Source: Aselliscus stoliczkanus
Lineage: Eukaryota; Chordata; Mammalia; Chiroptera; Hipposideridae
DNA length: 64,000 nt
Assembly: GCA_033961575.1 (NCBI GenBank)
Contig: CM066727.1
Span: 121,508,434 to 121,572,433, forward strand
Direction of reading: 5' to 3'
Below, one piece after another: positions 55,976 through 64,000 of the stretch. Positions within the stretch are counted from its first letter, which is position 1; every line of letters begins with the position of its first letter. The position numbers were made by a program, and so were the translations under genes. Under the pieces are notes generated by a model. The model saw nothing but the letters and a program-made list of their open reading frames with translations, ran no database searches and had not been told where the DNA came from.

Positions 55976-57132
55976 TGTTCTATACTTTTGTACTGACAAA
56001 CTAACACTAACGAAGGAAAAAAAAAATCTATATAAATACCATGTTCAAGAATTGGAATACTCATATTCAACTTAGTATTAATATCAGTTCTCTGCAAATT
56101 GATATATAAGATTAACTTAAAATTTACATAGAAAGGCAAAGTAACTAGAACAAAACAATTTTGATATAGAAGAATAAAGTGGGAGGAATTAATCTACCTG
56201 ATTTGAATACAAATTATATGTCTCTAGTAATCAAGACTGTTTAGTGTTGGTAGAAGGACACATAGACCAACGGAAGACAATAGATACACCCAGATACACC
56301 CAACTAATTTATGACAAAGACAAAAAAATAAATTTACTTAAAGAAATACAGCCTTTTCAACAAATGGTGCTGGAATAAATAGATATCTACAGGCAATAAA
56401 AAAGTTCCATACCTCATGTATCATAAAATTAAAAATGGATTACAAACTTAAATATAACATGCAAAACTATAAAAGGATAAAACATAAATGAAAATCTTTG
56501 GAATTAGGTCTAGTGAAAGGCTTAATAGTCTTGAAACTAAAGCATAATACATAAAAAAATCCAACTTTGATAAATTGAACTTCATCAAAATTAAAAACTT
56601 TTGATGTGTGAAAGGTCCTGTAGCAGGTATGAAAAGATAAGCTACAGAGGAGGGGGAAGTATTTGCAAAACACATATCTGACAAAGAAATAATATTTAGA
56701 ATTTATAAGAATTTTTAGAGCAGTGAAAAAAATAAACAAAATAAAATAATAAAAAAATAAAACAATCTAACTGGAAAATAGGCAAAAGACATTAAGAGAT
56801 ATTTCACCAAAAGAAATGATCAGATGGTAAAAGACCACATGAAAAGATCATTAGTCAATAGAGCGATGCAAATTAAAATTGTAATGAGTAATCACTACTC
56901 ACCTATCACGATGACTGAAACGAACAAACAAACAAACAAACAAACAAAAACACCAAATGTAGGCCACAATGCAGAAAAACTAGATCATTTATTCATTGCT
57001 GGTGGAGGTGTAAAACGATAAAGCTGCTTCAGAAAACTATTTCTTAGTTTAAAAAGAAAATATACAACTGTCGTATGAAACTAGAATTGCATTTCTGGGC
57101 ACCTATTCCATAGAAATAAAAACTTATGTATA

Positions 57133-57133
<1 letters not shown>

Positions 57134-57164
<31 letters not shown>
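57134..57164. repeat. (AC)n microsatellite
   Basis: About 15 AC units inside the old L1 C-terminal region. Confidence 0.97.
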
Positions 57165-57168
<4 letters not shown>

Positions 57169-57468
57169 ACTATACACAAATGTTTATAGAAGCTTTATTC
57201 ATAATAACCCAAACCTGTAAACAATGCAGATGTTCTTCAGTGAAGGAATGGTTAAACAAATTGGTACCTCCACACCATGGAGTACCATTCAACAATAAAA
57301 AGGAATGAACTGTTGATACACACAACAACGTGGACAAAGCTTCAGGGAACTATGGTGAGTTCAAAATGCCAACACTCCATTTATAAAAATTGATATAAAA
57401 TTCTGTATAAACCATTTATATAAAATGGTATAATGCATTTATATAATCCATTCTGCATAATCCATTTT

Positions 57469-57545
57469 TTGGGTTGTTGGAAAAGTCATGATGTATTTTT
57501 TCCATTTTTGTTGCAAAAATGCATCATACTTTTCCAACAACCCAA
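57469..57545. mobile_element. 77-bp palindromic mariner-like MITE
   Basis: The left arm 'ttgggttgttggaaaagtcatgatgtattttt' and the right arm read in reverse complement ('ttgggttgttggaaaagtatgatgcattttt') match almost completely around a short 'ccatttttgttg' centre. This is the architecture of MADE1-type mariner MITEs. TA follows the right end. The left TA appears mutated. Confidence 0.85.
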
Positions 57546-57880
57546 TATATAACCCATTTATATAAAGTTCTGCATAATCCATTTTATAAAATTCTTGAAA
57601 TGACAAAATTATAGAGAAAGAACCCAGTACTGGTTGTTGAAGATTAAGGAGGGGTAGAGGTGGAAAAGAAATGTGCCTCTAAAACAGCAACATGAAGGAT
57701 ACTGGTGCTAATGAAAATGTCCTGTATCATGACTGCATCACTGTCAATACACTGGTTCTGATAATGTACTATCGTTTTGCAAGATATTAGCATTGGGGGA
57801 AACTGGTAAAGAGTACATAAGATTTTTCTGTATTATTCCCTTCCACTGCACAACTATCCCAAATTAAAAAATCTAATGTA

Positions 57881-57989
57881 GGGCTGGCCAAGTGGCGCGG
57901 TGGTTAAGCGCTGGCTTGGGAAGCCAGCGGCCCCGGTTTGGGTCCCACATATGAGGGCCAGTGACACTGCCCTCAAAAAAAAAAAAAAG
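57881..57989 (+). mobile_element. tRNA-derived SINE, short type A
   Basis: 'gggctggccaagtggcgcggtggttaagcgctggcttgggaagccagcggccccggtttgggtcccacatatgagggccagtgacactgccctc' layout plus poly(A). The exact 9-bp TSD 'tctaatgta' lies at 57872-57880 and 57990-57998. It sits at the 3' end of the old L1. Confidence 0.95.
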
Positions 57990-57998
57990 TCTAATGTA

Positions 57999-58575
57999 AA
58001 GTAATTAATGCTCCTAGAAGAATTGCCATATCTGAAACACCTTGGTTTACTAGTGAATTAGTTTAAGAAAGCTACTCTAAATAATTTCAATTTTAATTGA
58101 CTTTTAAAATTTAGAAAACCAATACATGGCTGCTATTATTGGTCTTGTTGGTTGAACATGAAACTGTGACTGCTTCTGTCATTAGAAATAATGATAAGTC
58201 ATCACGTTTTGCAGAACAGTCTTCCATTAACTAAGATTGATACTGGGAAAAATCAGACTTGTTTTAATTAAACAAGAATCATTGCCATTTGAAAAAGTTT
58301 TTTCCCTCCACATTCTATCCCAATGATTCTGCTACTAGAGGAACATAACTTTGATGTGATCTTTATGTTTTTGGTCTAGTGTGGACTCATGCAGTAGTTC
58401 AACAAAGACATCTGATGCACCGAAATTTCAGAACTCCCACCCATGTGATATTTAAATAAATTGACATTTATTGTCAGTTTTCTCACCAGGCTGACAAATC
58501 AATGCATTGAAGTAAGTTTATTTTTCTATTGCATCTCTGAGAAAACAAGAAATGACATGTTCCTAGGAGAAAATA
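57999..58575. other. no gene or recognised repeat
   Basis: Single-copy-looking DNA. Confidence 0.5.
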
Positions 58576-58579
58576 TTAT

Positions 58580-58610
58580 ACACACACACATTCATATACA
58601 CACACTCACA

Positions 58611-58644
<34 letters not shown>
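58580..58644. repeat. imperfect (CA)n microsatellite
   Basis: CA units broken by 'ttcata', 'ct' and 'tt', pure in the last 30 bp. Confidence 0.95.
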
Positions 58645-58645
<1 letters not shown>

Positions 58646-58779
58646 TAAAGAGCTATCAATGAAAACATTTTTAAAACAATAAACTTAATTCTAAAACATC
58701 ACAAATAGAAATAGTTATAATTACTTTATAAAATTAAAATATTTTTTAACGTATACTCTGAATGAAATTGTGTTCAGTA

Positions 58780-58915
58780 ATTCACACACATTATCTTTTT
58801 TCTCTGAGTTCTTAGAGATGAGAATCCTTGTCTCTATTTTAAAGATTAAAAAAAAACTCGAGAGAGGTTAAATGATTTACTTGCCCAAAGTACCATAATA
58901 GTGATAAAAAATAAT
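58780..58915 (-). mobile_element. MIR fragment
   Basis: 'cacacattatcttttttctctgagttcttagagatgagaatccttgtctctattttaaagatt', then 'gagagaggttaaatgatttacttgcccaaagtacc' give a reverse-complement MIR. Confidence 0.6.
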
Positions 58916-59008
58916 CACCAATTATTAATAAATTAAAATATCACTGTTATATGTGTTTTAGATGATTATTTTATTTAAATATTTTTAAAATGTATGTGAC
59001 AAAAGCTG

Positions 59009-59582
59009 TGAAGTCTGCCAATTAAGTTCATGGACTCATCCTAGAAAAAAAGTGCTACATATCTCATTGCTGAATATCACTATGGTCACCTTCGAAGTAC
59101 TCCCCTTGGGAAGCTATGCACTGACGCCAGCACCTAGTCCACCATTCAAAGTAATTTTGGAATTCTTTTTCTGGAATGGCCATAGAACTGTCATCGTATT
59201 ACCCTTGATTTCCTGAATGGCATCAAAATGTCTTCCTTTCAATATTTCCTTTATCTTCAGGTAAAGAAAGAAGTCACTGGGAGGCCAGATCAGGTGAGTA
59301 GGGAGGATGTTCTAATACAGATATTTGCTGACTGGCTAAAAACTCCCACACAGATAGTGTTGTGTAACTTGGTGTATTGCCATGATGCAAGAGCCGTGAA
59401 TTGTTGGTGAAAATTTCAGGTCGTCTAACTTTTTCATGCAGTCTTTTCAGCACTTCTGAATAATAAACTTGGTTAATTGTTTTTCCATTTGGTACAAATC
59501 CATAATGAATAATTCCTCTGACATCAAAAAAAGGTTAGCAATATCACTGCAACAAGTTCAAGAGCTTAATTGTCAGACCTCG
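59009..59582 (-). mobile_element. internally deleted mariner element
   Basis: The ends are imperfect inverted repeats: 'tgaagtctgccaattaagttcatggactc' on the left and, reverse-complemented from the right, 'cgaggtctgacaattaagctcttgaactt'. TA follows the right end at 59583-59584. Minus-strand sequence between them is the 3' half of a mariner transposase gene. The element is 574 bp, compared with about 1.3 kb for complete mariners. The 5' half of the gene is missing just inside the right TIR. Confidence 0.9.
59075..59535 (-). pseudogene. mariner transposase C-terminal remnant
   Basis: Mariner transposases cut and paste the element using a DD34D catalytic triad. On the minus strand I read FDVRGIIHYGFVPNGKTINQ, then LLHHGNTPSYTTLSVWEFLA and VLEHPPYSPDLA, and near the end QCIASQGEYFEGDHSDIQQ, followed by a stop. 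The conserved HHDN motif is HHGN here, so a catalytic aspartate is lost. A one-base change of frame after SPDLA gives an early stop. The N-terminal DNA-binding half and the first catalytic aspartate are deleted. Confidence 0.9.
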
Positions 59583-59585
59583 TAG

Positions 59586-61017
59586 ACTAGTTTCAATGTA
59601 AATAGCAGCAACTAGTTTTCTGGAGTGTAATAACCTGCTCAAAGGATAATAAACACTACATTATGTGACTCCTTTCCTTCTCCTTTTTACTTGCTGCCTT
59701 TCCTTCCTGTCAGGTGCCTATACCAAACTTAAACACTAAACATACTGACCCTTCAGGGTAGTTCCATTCTGAATATATCATAGAAGTCTCCTGCACTGAC
59801 CTCTTCCTTGCCAAACTGCATTTGGAAATAACACAATCCAGTTCATCACACAAGAAACTGTTTTCTTTTCTAATCATTTATTGCCTAGAAATATGATAAT
59901 CCATAATTGAAATCAGGAATTTCACTGGATTTAAAGCTAATGCCAGCAAGCACTGTACATTTCTTTTAACCCGATGAAGTAAAGAGCTGGATGTTGGTAA
60001 CTGATAATGCTTGAATAATACATTATACAAGAGAATTCACTATGCCTCTCTAAATAATACACATGGTATCTATCTACAAACAAGAGTTCAAAATTGTCCA
60101 CCTTCCTTTGCTATAAGGCAACATGATATGTGTAAAGGATGCAGCTGGACAAGGTAAGCCTGATATCAAATAATGATAAACTCCAAAATCCAGTCCATAG
60201 AATTGTCAGGAAACCTTCCATAACTCTGAGTCAACTGCCAAAGTAACATTTGTAAAACCATGTTTAATACCACAGTGCTTTAAATTATGCTCTTATGGTT
60301 TTGTTGTACGTATGCTTGATTCTTCTAACCTACAAAAGAATAGAAAGAATGATAGATTTTCCTAAGCAAAACAAAACAGAGTGTGCTGTTAATTGTAAAA
60401 AATAATATTTAGGAGTCTAGGGAGTATAGAACAAAATTTATTGGCTAGTTTGCATTGTGTATATATGTTTTATTCTAAAAGATTTCTAAGTAAATTATAA
60501 ATGTTTGATTTAGTTTCATGAAGCCAACATTAATATAGTTCAACTGTATATGAAATAGAGGTTAATGTTCAGCAAATTAAGACTGGACACAACAAATGAT
60601 AGATAGTGCTATGCACATATGTAGATAGCTTATAAAATATATGTTAAAGCTGTATCTACTCTTCCATATTATTTGGGGATAGGCTCTCTAATACATGAAT
60701 TATGGAGTTACTATTTTTAATATGTACATATTTATATTTTTCAGGCCCTGATGACAATAGGATAGTAACTGTTCAAAGATAATGACTGTTGAACTCTGTT
60801 AACTTTGACTTGATCTATTACTCAATGTGCATATTGAAGAGTTGATATCACTACTAACTCCCCGCATAATTTAAGTTCTTTTGTTGTTGTTGTTGTCGTT
60901 ATATTCATTGAAGGCATGATAAACCTCATACCATCAGATTATGTTTGCATAAAAGTACCTAAAAGTCTTTTAGTTTCTCATAGCTATTAGTTTCCCACGT
61001 TAAAAATATTTATTTTT
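59586..61017. other. no gene or recognised repeat
   Basis: 1.4 kb of single-copy-looking DNA with a short TTG run near 60882. Confidence 0.5.
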
Positions 61018-61120
61018 GGGCCGGCCGAGTGGCGCGGTGGTTAAGCGCTGGCTTGGGAAGCCAGCGGCCCCGGTTCGGTCCCACATATGAGGCCCAGTGA
61101 CATTGCCCTCAAAAAAAAAA
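61018..61120 (+). mobile_element. tRNA-derived SINE, short type A
   Basis: 'gggccggccgagtggcgcggtggttaagcgctggcttgggaagccagcggccccggttcggtcccacatatgaggcccagtgacattgccctc' layout plus poly(A). The exact 10-bp TSD 'atttattttt' lies at 61008-61017 and 61121-61130. Close to the consensus, so young. Confidence 0.95.
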
Positions 61121-61261
61121 ATTTATTTTTAATAAGAAAATACTTGATTGCTACAGAAAATTTATAAAGCACAGAAAAACATAAAAAGTATAAAGAAAAA
61201 AAATAATTTGCATTTTCAAAATTTCAAAAAAATGCAATTAACATTTTCTGTACTTCTTTTA

Positions 61262-61262
<1 letters not shown>

Positions 61263-61312
<50 letters not shown>
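61263..61312. repeat. (AC)n microsatellite
   Basis: A pure run of about 25 AC units. Confidence 0.97.
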
Positions 61313-61313
<1 letters not shown>

Positions 61314-61493
61314 ATAGAGGACACAAGTCCACAAAATCATTGTGTCTTATATTGGGAAGAAACGGCTCATACAGTTTCAAAGAATTCAGGAAATTAGAGG
61401 TTCTGGGAGACGGGTTGGTGTAAATGAGATGAACTTGGCTTTATATGATTTTCTAATATCTGGCAGGATAGTGCCCTCACTCTGTTGTTGCTG

Positions 61494-61496
<3 letters not shown>

Positions 61497-61551
<55 letters not shown>
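61497..61551. repeat. (TC)n microsatellite
   Basis: About 27 TC units with one T interruption. Confidence 0.97.
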
Positions 61552-61767
61552 GAAATGATATATATTTCATAAATATATAATATGAAATTCAGTGTATTTA
61601 TCTTGAGGTACAGATTTTGTTTTTCTTTTTTTGTTTACTGCCTTGTTGCAAGTAGGTACTCAAATATTTTATTGAGCATTCTCAAATATCTATTGAAAGA
61701 TAATTTAAATTCAAATATGTATACTCTTTCTTTCTTCAGTGATGTTGAGGTGATCAGAAACAGCACA

Positions 61768-61875
61768 GGGCTGGCCGAGTGGTGTGGTAGTTAAGCACTG
61801 GCTTGGGAAGCCAGTGGCCCTGGGTCGGGTCCTACATATGAGGCCCTCAAAAAAAAAAAAAAAAAAAGGTACACT
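61768..61875 (+). mobile_element. tRNA-derived SINE, short type A
   Basis: 'gggctggccgagtggtgtggtagttaagcactggcttgggaagccagtggccc', then 'cctacatatgaggccctc' with an internal loss of the 'cagtgacactg' segment, then poly(A). The exact 12-bp TSD 'agaaacagcaca' lies at 61756-61767 and 61876-61887. Confidence 0.94.
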
Positions 61876-62029
61876 AGAAACAGCACAGAAAATTCAGTGA
61901 TTTGGATTCATTGAAGGTTGGACAGTTTCCAGATCAAGGTTTCCGAATTAGAGGATATCAAGAAGAAAGAAAAAACAAAACAACAGTATCTGCAAGAGAG
62001 TGTTTATCATTATTGATAAAACTCTAAGC

Positions 62030-62031
<2 letters not shown>

Positions 62032-62062
<31 letters not shown>
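62032..62062. repeat. (AC)n microsatellite
   Basis: About 15 pure AC units. Confidence 0.97.
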
Positions 62063-62064
<2 letters not shown>

Positions 62065-63110
62065 GAAGACAGGAGCTGATGCATAGAGAATGTGCTGGAC
62101 TGGACACATACTGAGAATGAGGAACTCCTGAAGTAGAGGTATTTGAACATTAAAAATGGAGACAGGTCAGTATTGAGTGGGCAGTTAGATAGAAATCAGC
62201 CAGGATGGGGGTAAATGTTTGGATGTAAAGATCGAGGTTGAGGTGGAGAGGGCTGCTGTGCAACAGGTATTAACATCTTTGCTAAATTGAGAATAATTAG
62301 GTCAGTCGATTATTATGACAAGGAAGAAAGGAGATAAAGCTGATGAGGAGAGTGAACAACAAATAATCAAAAGGTACAAATGTGCAAGAGAATTAATAGA
62401 CTGGAAATCAGTGCTTGATTGGGCTGCAGTAGAAGAAACCCCTAGGAAAAAACCCTGTGTCTAGTTAGAGAGATAAGGGGTCTTTAGAATTAGATTAAAA
62501 ATAATGAATAGCTTACTGACCTCAAATCAGGACTTTGTTCTATTTTTTCCTTTTGGTATAATTTAATCATTTTTACTTGATAGAAGAAAAAGAATTATGG
62601 GATAGAAAACAAGGATAGAATTTGTATTTCCCCATTGTTTAGTAATTATTTCTTCCTAATGTTTATATACAGAATTTCATAAATAAATAAGCTGATGTGA
62701 AGGCAAACAAAGTTTTCCAAAACAACAGTGAATTAACCTAATAGGACATTTGCTACTGAACAAATTCAAATCATTGTTCAACTTCCTCCACCAGAAAAAA
62801 ATGGTTTGGCTGAGCTAGAATTAGATGTCTGCCACAGGTGTAGGAGTAAGCAGTAGAAAGATTTAATAATTACGCAAATGCCAGCACAGACCTTTATATG
62901 GCAACTGTGTCTCTCATGTTGCTTTCTTACTTCCTATTTCATGTCTTTAAGGAAAACAAAAAGTATACTGCAAACTTCTGTACTTAATGTTAAAACTTAG
63001 TATTTCCTATATAATCAGCAAACGTACTCATTACCACCTTTTATATTAAACAGTATACTAAAGATCCTACCTACCACTGCAAGATTAAAAAAAAAAAAGA
63101 AAGAAAGACA
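62063..63110. other. no gene or recognised repeat
   Basis: 1 kb of single-copy-looking DNA ending in an A/GAAA-rich tract next to the SINE. Confidence 0.5.
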
Positions 63111-63262
63111 GGGCTGGCCGAGTGGTTCAGTTGGTTAAGAGCTCGTTCAAGAGTGCATGCGAGCTGAGCTCTGAGCAACAGCAGTTCGATGCCCAGCCCA
63201 AGCTGAGCTGCCGCTAAGCTGCCAACAGGTGGCAGGATGGCTTGGCTAAAAAAAACAACAAA
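63111..63262 (+). mobile_element. tRNA-derived SINE, type C
   Basis: 'gggctggccgagtggttcagttggttaagagctcgttcaagagtgcatgcgagctgagctctgagcaacagcagttcgatgcccagcccaagctgagctgcc' layout, then 'ccaacaggtggcaggatggcttggc' and a CAA/A-rich tail. Homologous to 2420 (minus) and 6754 (plus). The TSD is unclear because both flanks are A-rich. Confidence 0.92.
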
Positions 63263-63903
63263 AAACGAGAGAAAATATAAGGACTCAAGGATAGCAGCAA
63301 AATTGGAAATGTTCTCAGACAGAATATTGTCTATTCAGAAAACAAATGAATTTAAATCCAAATTATTAAAATTATGACAGTTCAAAAGTTAACAAACATA
63401 AGATTAATTATTTTTAAATCATATTTTATAGTTCAACAACTGGGAACTCTGAAATAAAATTTTTAAAAGATAACCTTCTGGATACCAAGAAAATGAAGAA
63501 AGCAAAAATAGCAGGTTATTGGATAAGATGATTAAGTATCATAAATGTGATAATTCTCTAATCTTTGATATACAAATTCCTGAAATTCTAAGCCAAATCC
63601 AAACACATTTCATACAAGTTAGAGAGATTTAAAACGTATCTGGAAATGAAAATTTCTAAGTATTAAAGACATTTCTGAACAAGAAGAGAAAAATAAGAAG
63701 ATGAGGCACTTATTCTAGTAGGTATCAAGATAATTATAATGCTGCATTGATAAAGGCAATGTGGTACTTCAGAAAAATAGAGAAAGAGATTAATGAAACA
63801 AAATAGAGAGCTCTGAGACAACCGCACATACGTGTGAAAACTTGACTTAGAATAGTCACTGTAGATCAGTGAGAAAGGAAAAACTTCAATAGTAGCTTTC
63901 CAT

Positions 63904-63904
<1 letters not shown>
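63263..63904. other. no gene or recognised repeat
   Basis: A-rich. Parts such as 'aaatgtgataattctctaatctttgatatacaaattcctg' do not let me assign a family. Confidence 0.45.
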
Positions 63905-63937
<33 letters not shown>

Positions 63938-63952
63938 TAATAATAATAATAA
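63905..63952. repeat. (AAT)n microsatellite
   Basis: About 16 AAT units with one 'aac' interruption. Confidence 0.97.
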
Positions 63953-64000
63953 CCAGTTCTCTACTTCACTACATAAACAAAAATCAATTCTTGTGAATTA

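Larger units (their letters stand above)
55265..57880 (+). mobile_element. old L1, reverse transcriptase to 3' end (L1MB-like)
   Basis: It starts within the reverse transcriptase region and continues through the C-terminal region and 3'UTR ('accattttataaaat', 'aacagcaacatgaaggatactggtg', 'ctggttctgataatgtactatcgttttgcaagatattagcattgggggaaactgg'). It ends at 57880, where a SINE follows. It carries a short SINE (about 55828-55933), a CA array (57134-57164) and a MITE (57469-57545). Confidence 0.82.

Noticed and set aside
57881..57955. Functional tRNA gene in the SINE head
   Set aside because: The same head occurs in ten copies with tails and TSDs, so it is the promoter part of a SINE and not a tRNA gene.
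1..64000. Endogenous retrovirus coding genes
   Set aside because: Only LTR-like pieces were found. I saw no gag, pol or env motifs next to them on either strand.

Overview
This is AT-rich mammalian nuclear DNA with no gene I can support. I find no multi-exon coding structure, no intact reading frame resembling a host protein, and no intact tRNA, rRNA or known small-RNA gene. The longest open frames are pieces of dead LINE-1 (L1) elements or chance frames, some of them in microsatellites. The host is probably a bat. The tRNA-headed SINEs, including a long form ending in TTCCCCAATAAAATCTTT plus poly(A), resemble chiropteran VES-like SINEs as I remember them. The L1 3' ends, MIR, L2, MER5, MER20 and Tigger fossils are general to placental mammals. 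Family names come from memory of consensus sequences, without any search.

Layout. 1-2367: L1 copy 1, cut by the window edge, then a SINE. 2640-3970: old L1/HAL1 fragments. 4480-7810: a nest made of an old plus-strand L1 split by a minus-strand L1, two SINEs and a TA array. 8658-12012: L1 copy 2, a 3.36-kb element with 5'UTR, ORF1, endonuclease part and repeated 3'UTR, flanked by an 11-bp target-site duplication (TSD). 12560-14621: an older inverted L1 piece followed by a twin-primed L1 with an 8-bp TSD. 15-31 kb: mostly single-copy DNA with L2, MIR, Tigger and LTR fossils. 31-48 kb: one solo LTR, MIRs, MER20, MER5A, a long SINE, an L1 3' end and long stretches without a recognised repeat. 48716-52800: L1 copy 3 with a 1.4-kb 5'UTR, ORF1 and endonuclease part, but no reverse transcriptase or 3' end. 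55265-57880: an old L1 from reverse transcriptase to 3' end, holding a SINE and a 77-bp palindromic mariner-like MITE. 59009-59582: an internally deleted mariner with both terminal inverted repeats (TIRs). 61-64 kb: recent short SINEs and microsatellites.

Nothing here works together as a pathway. What can be read is the history of transposition: old L1M/MIR/L2/MER layers, younger L1s with an unusual shared loss of reverse transcriptase, and still younger tRNA-derived SINEs of three related types. Several SINE copies retain exact or near-exact TSDs. I found no previously undescribed system that I could defend. The best leads are the SINE trio, the reverse-transcriptase-less L1 copies with modular 3'UTRs, and the two mariner derivatives.
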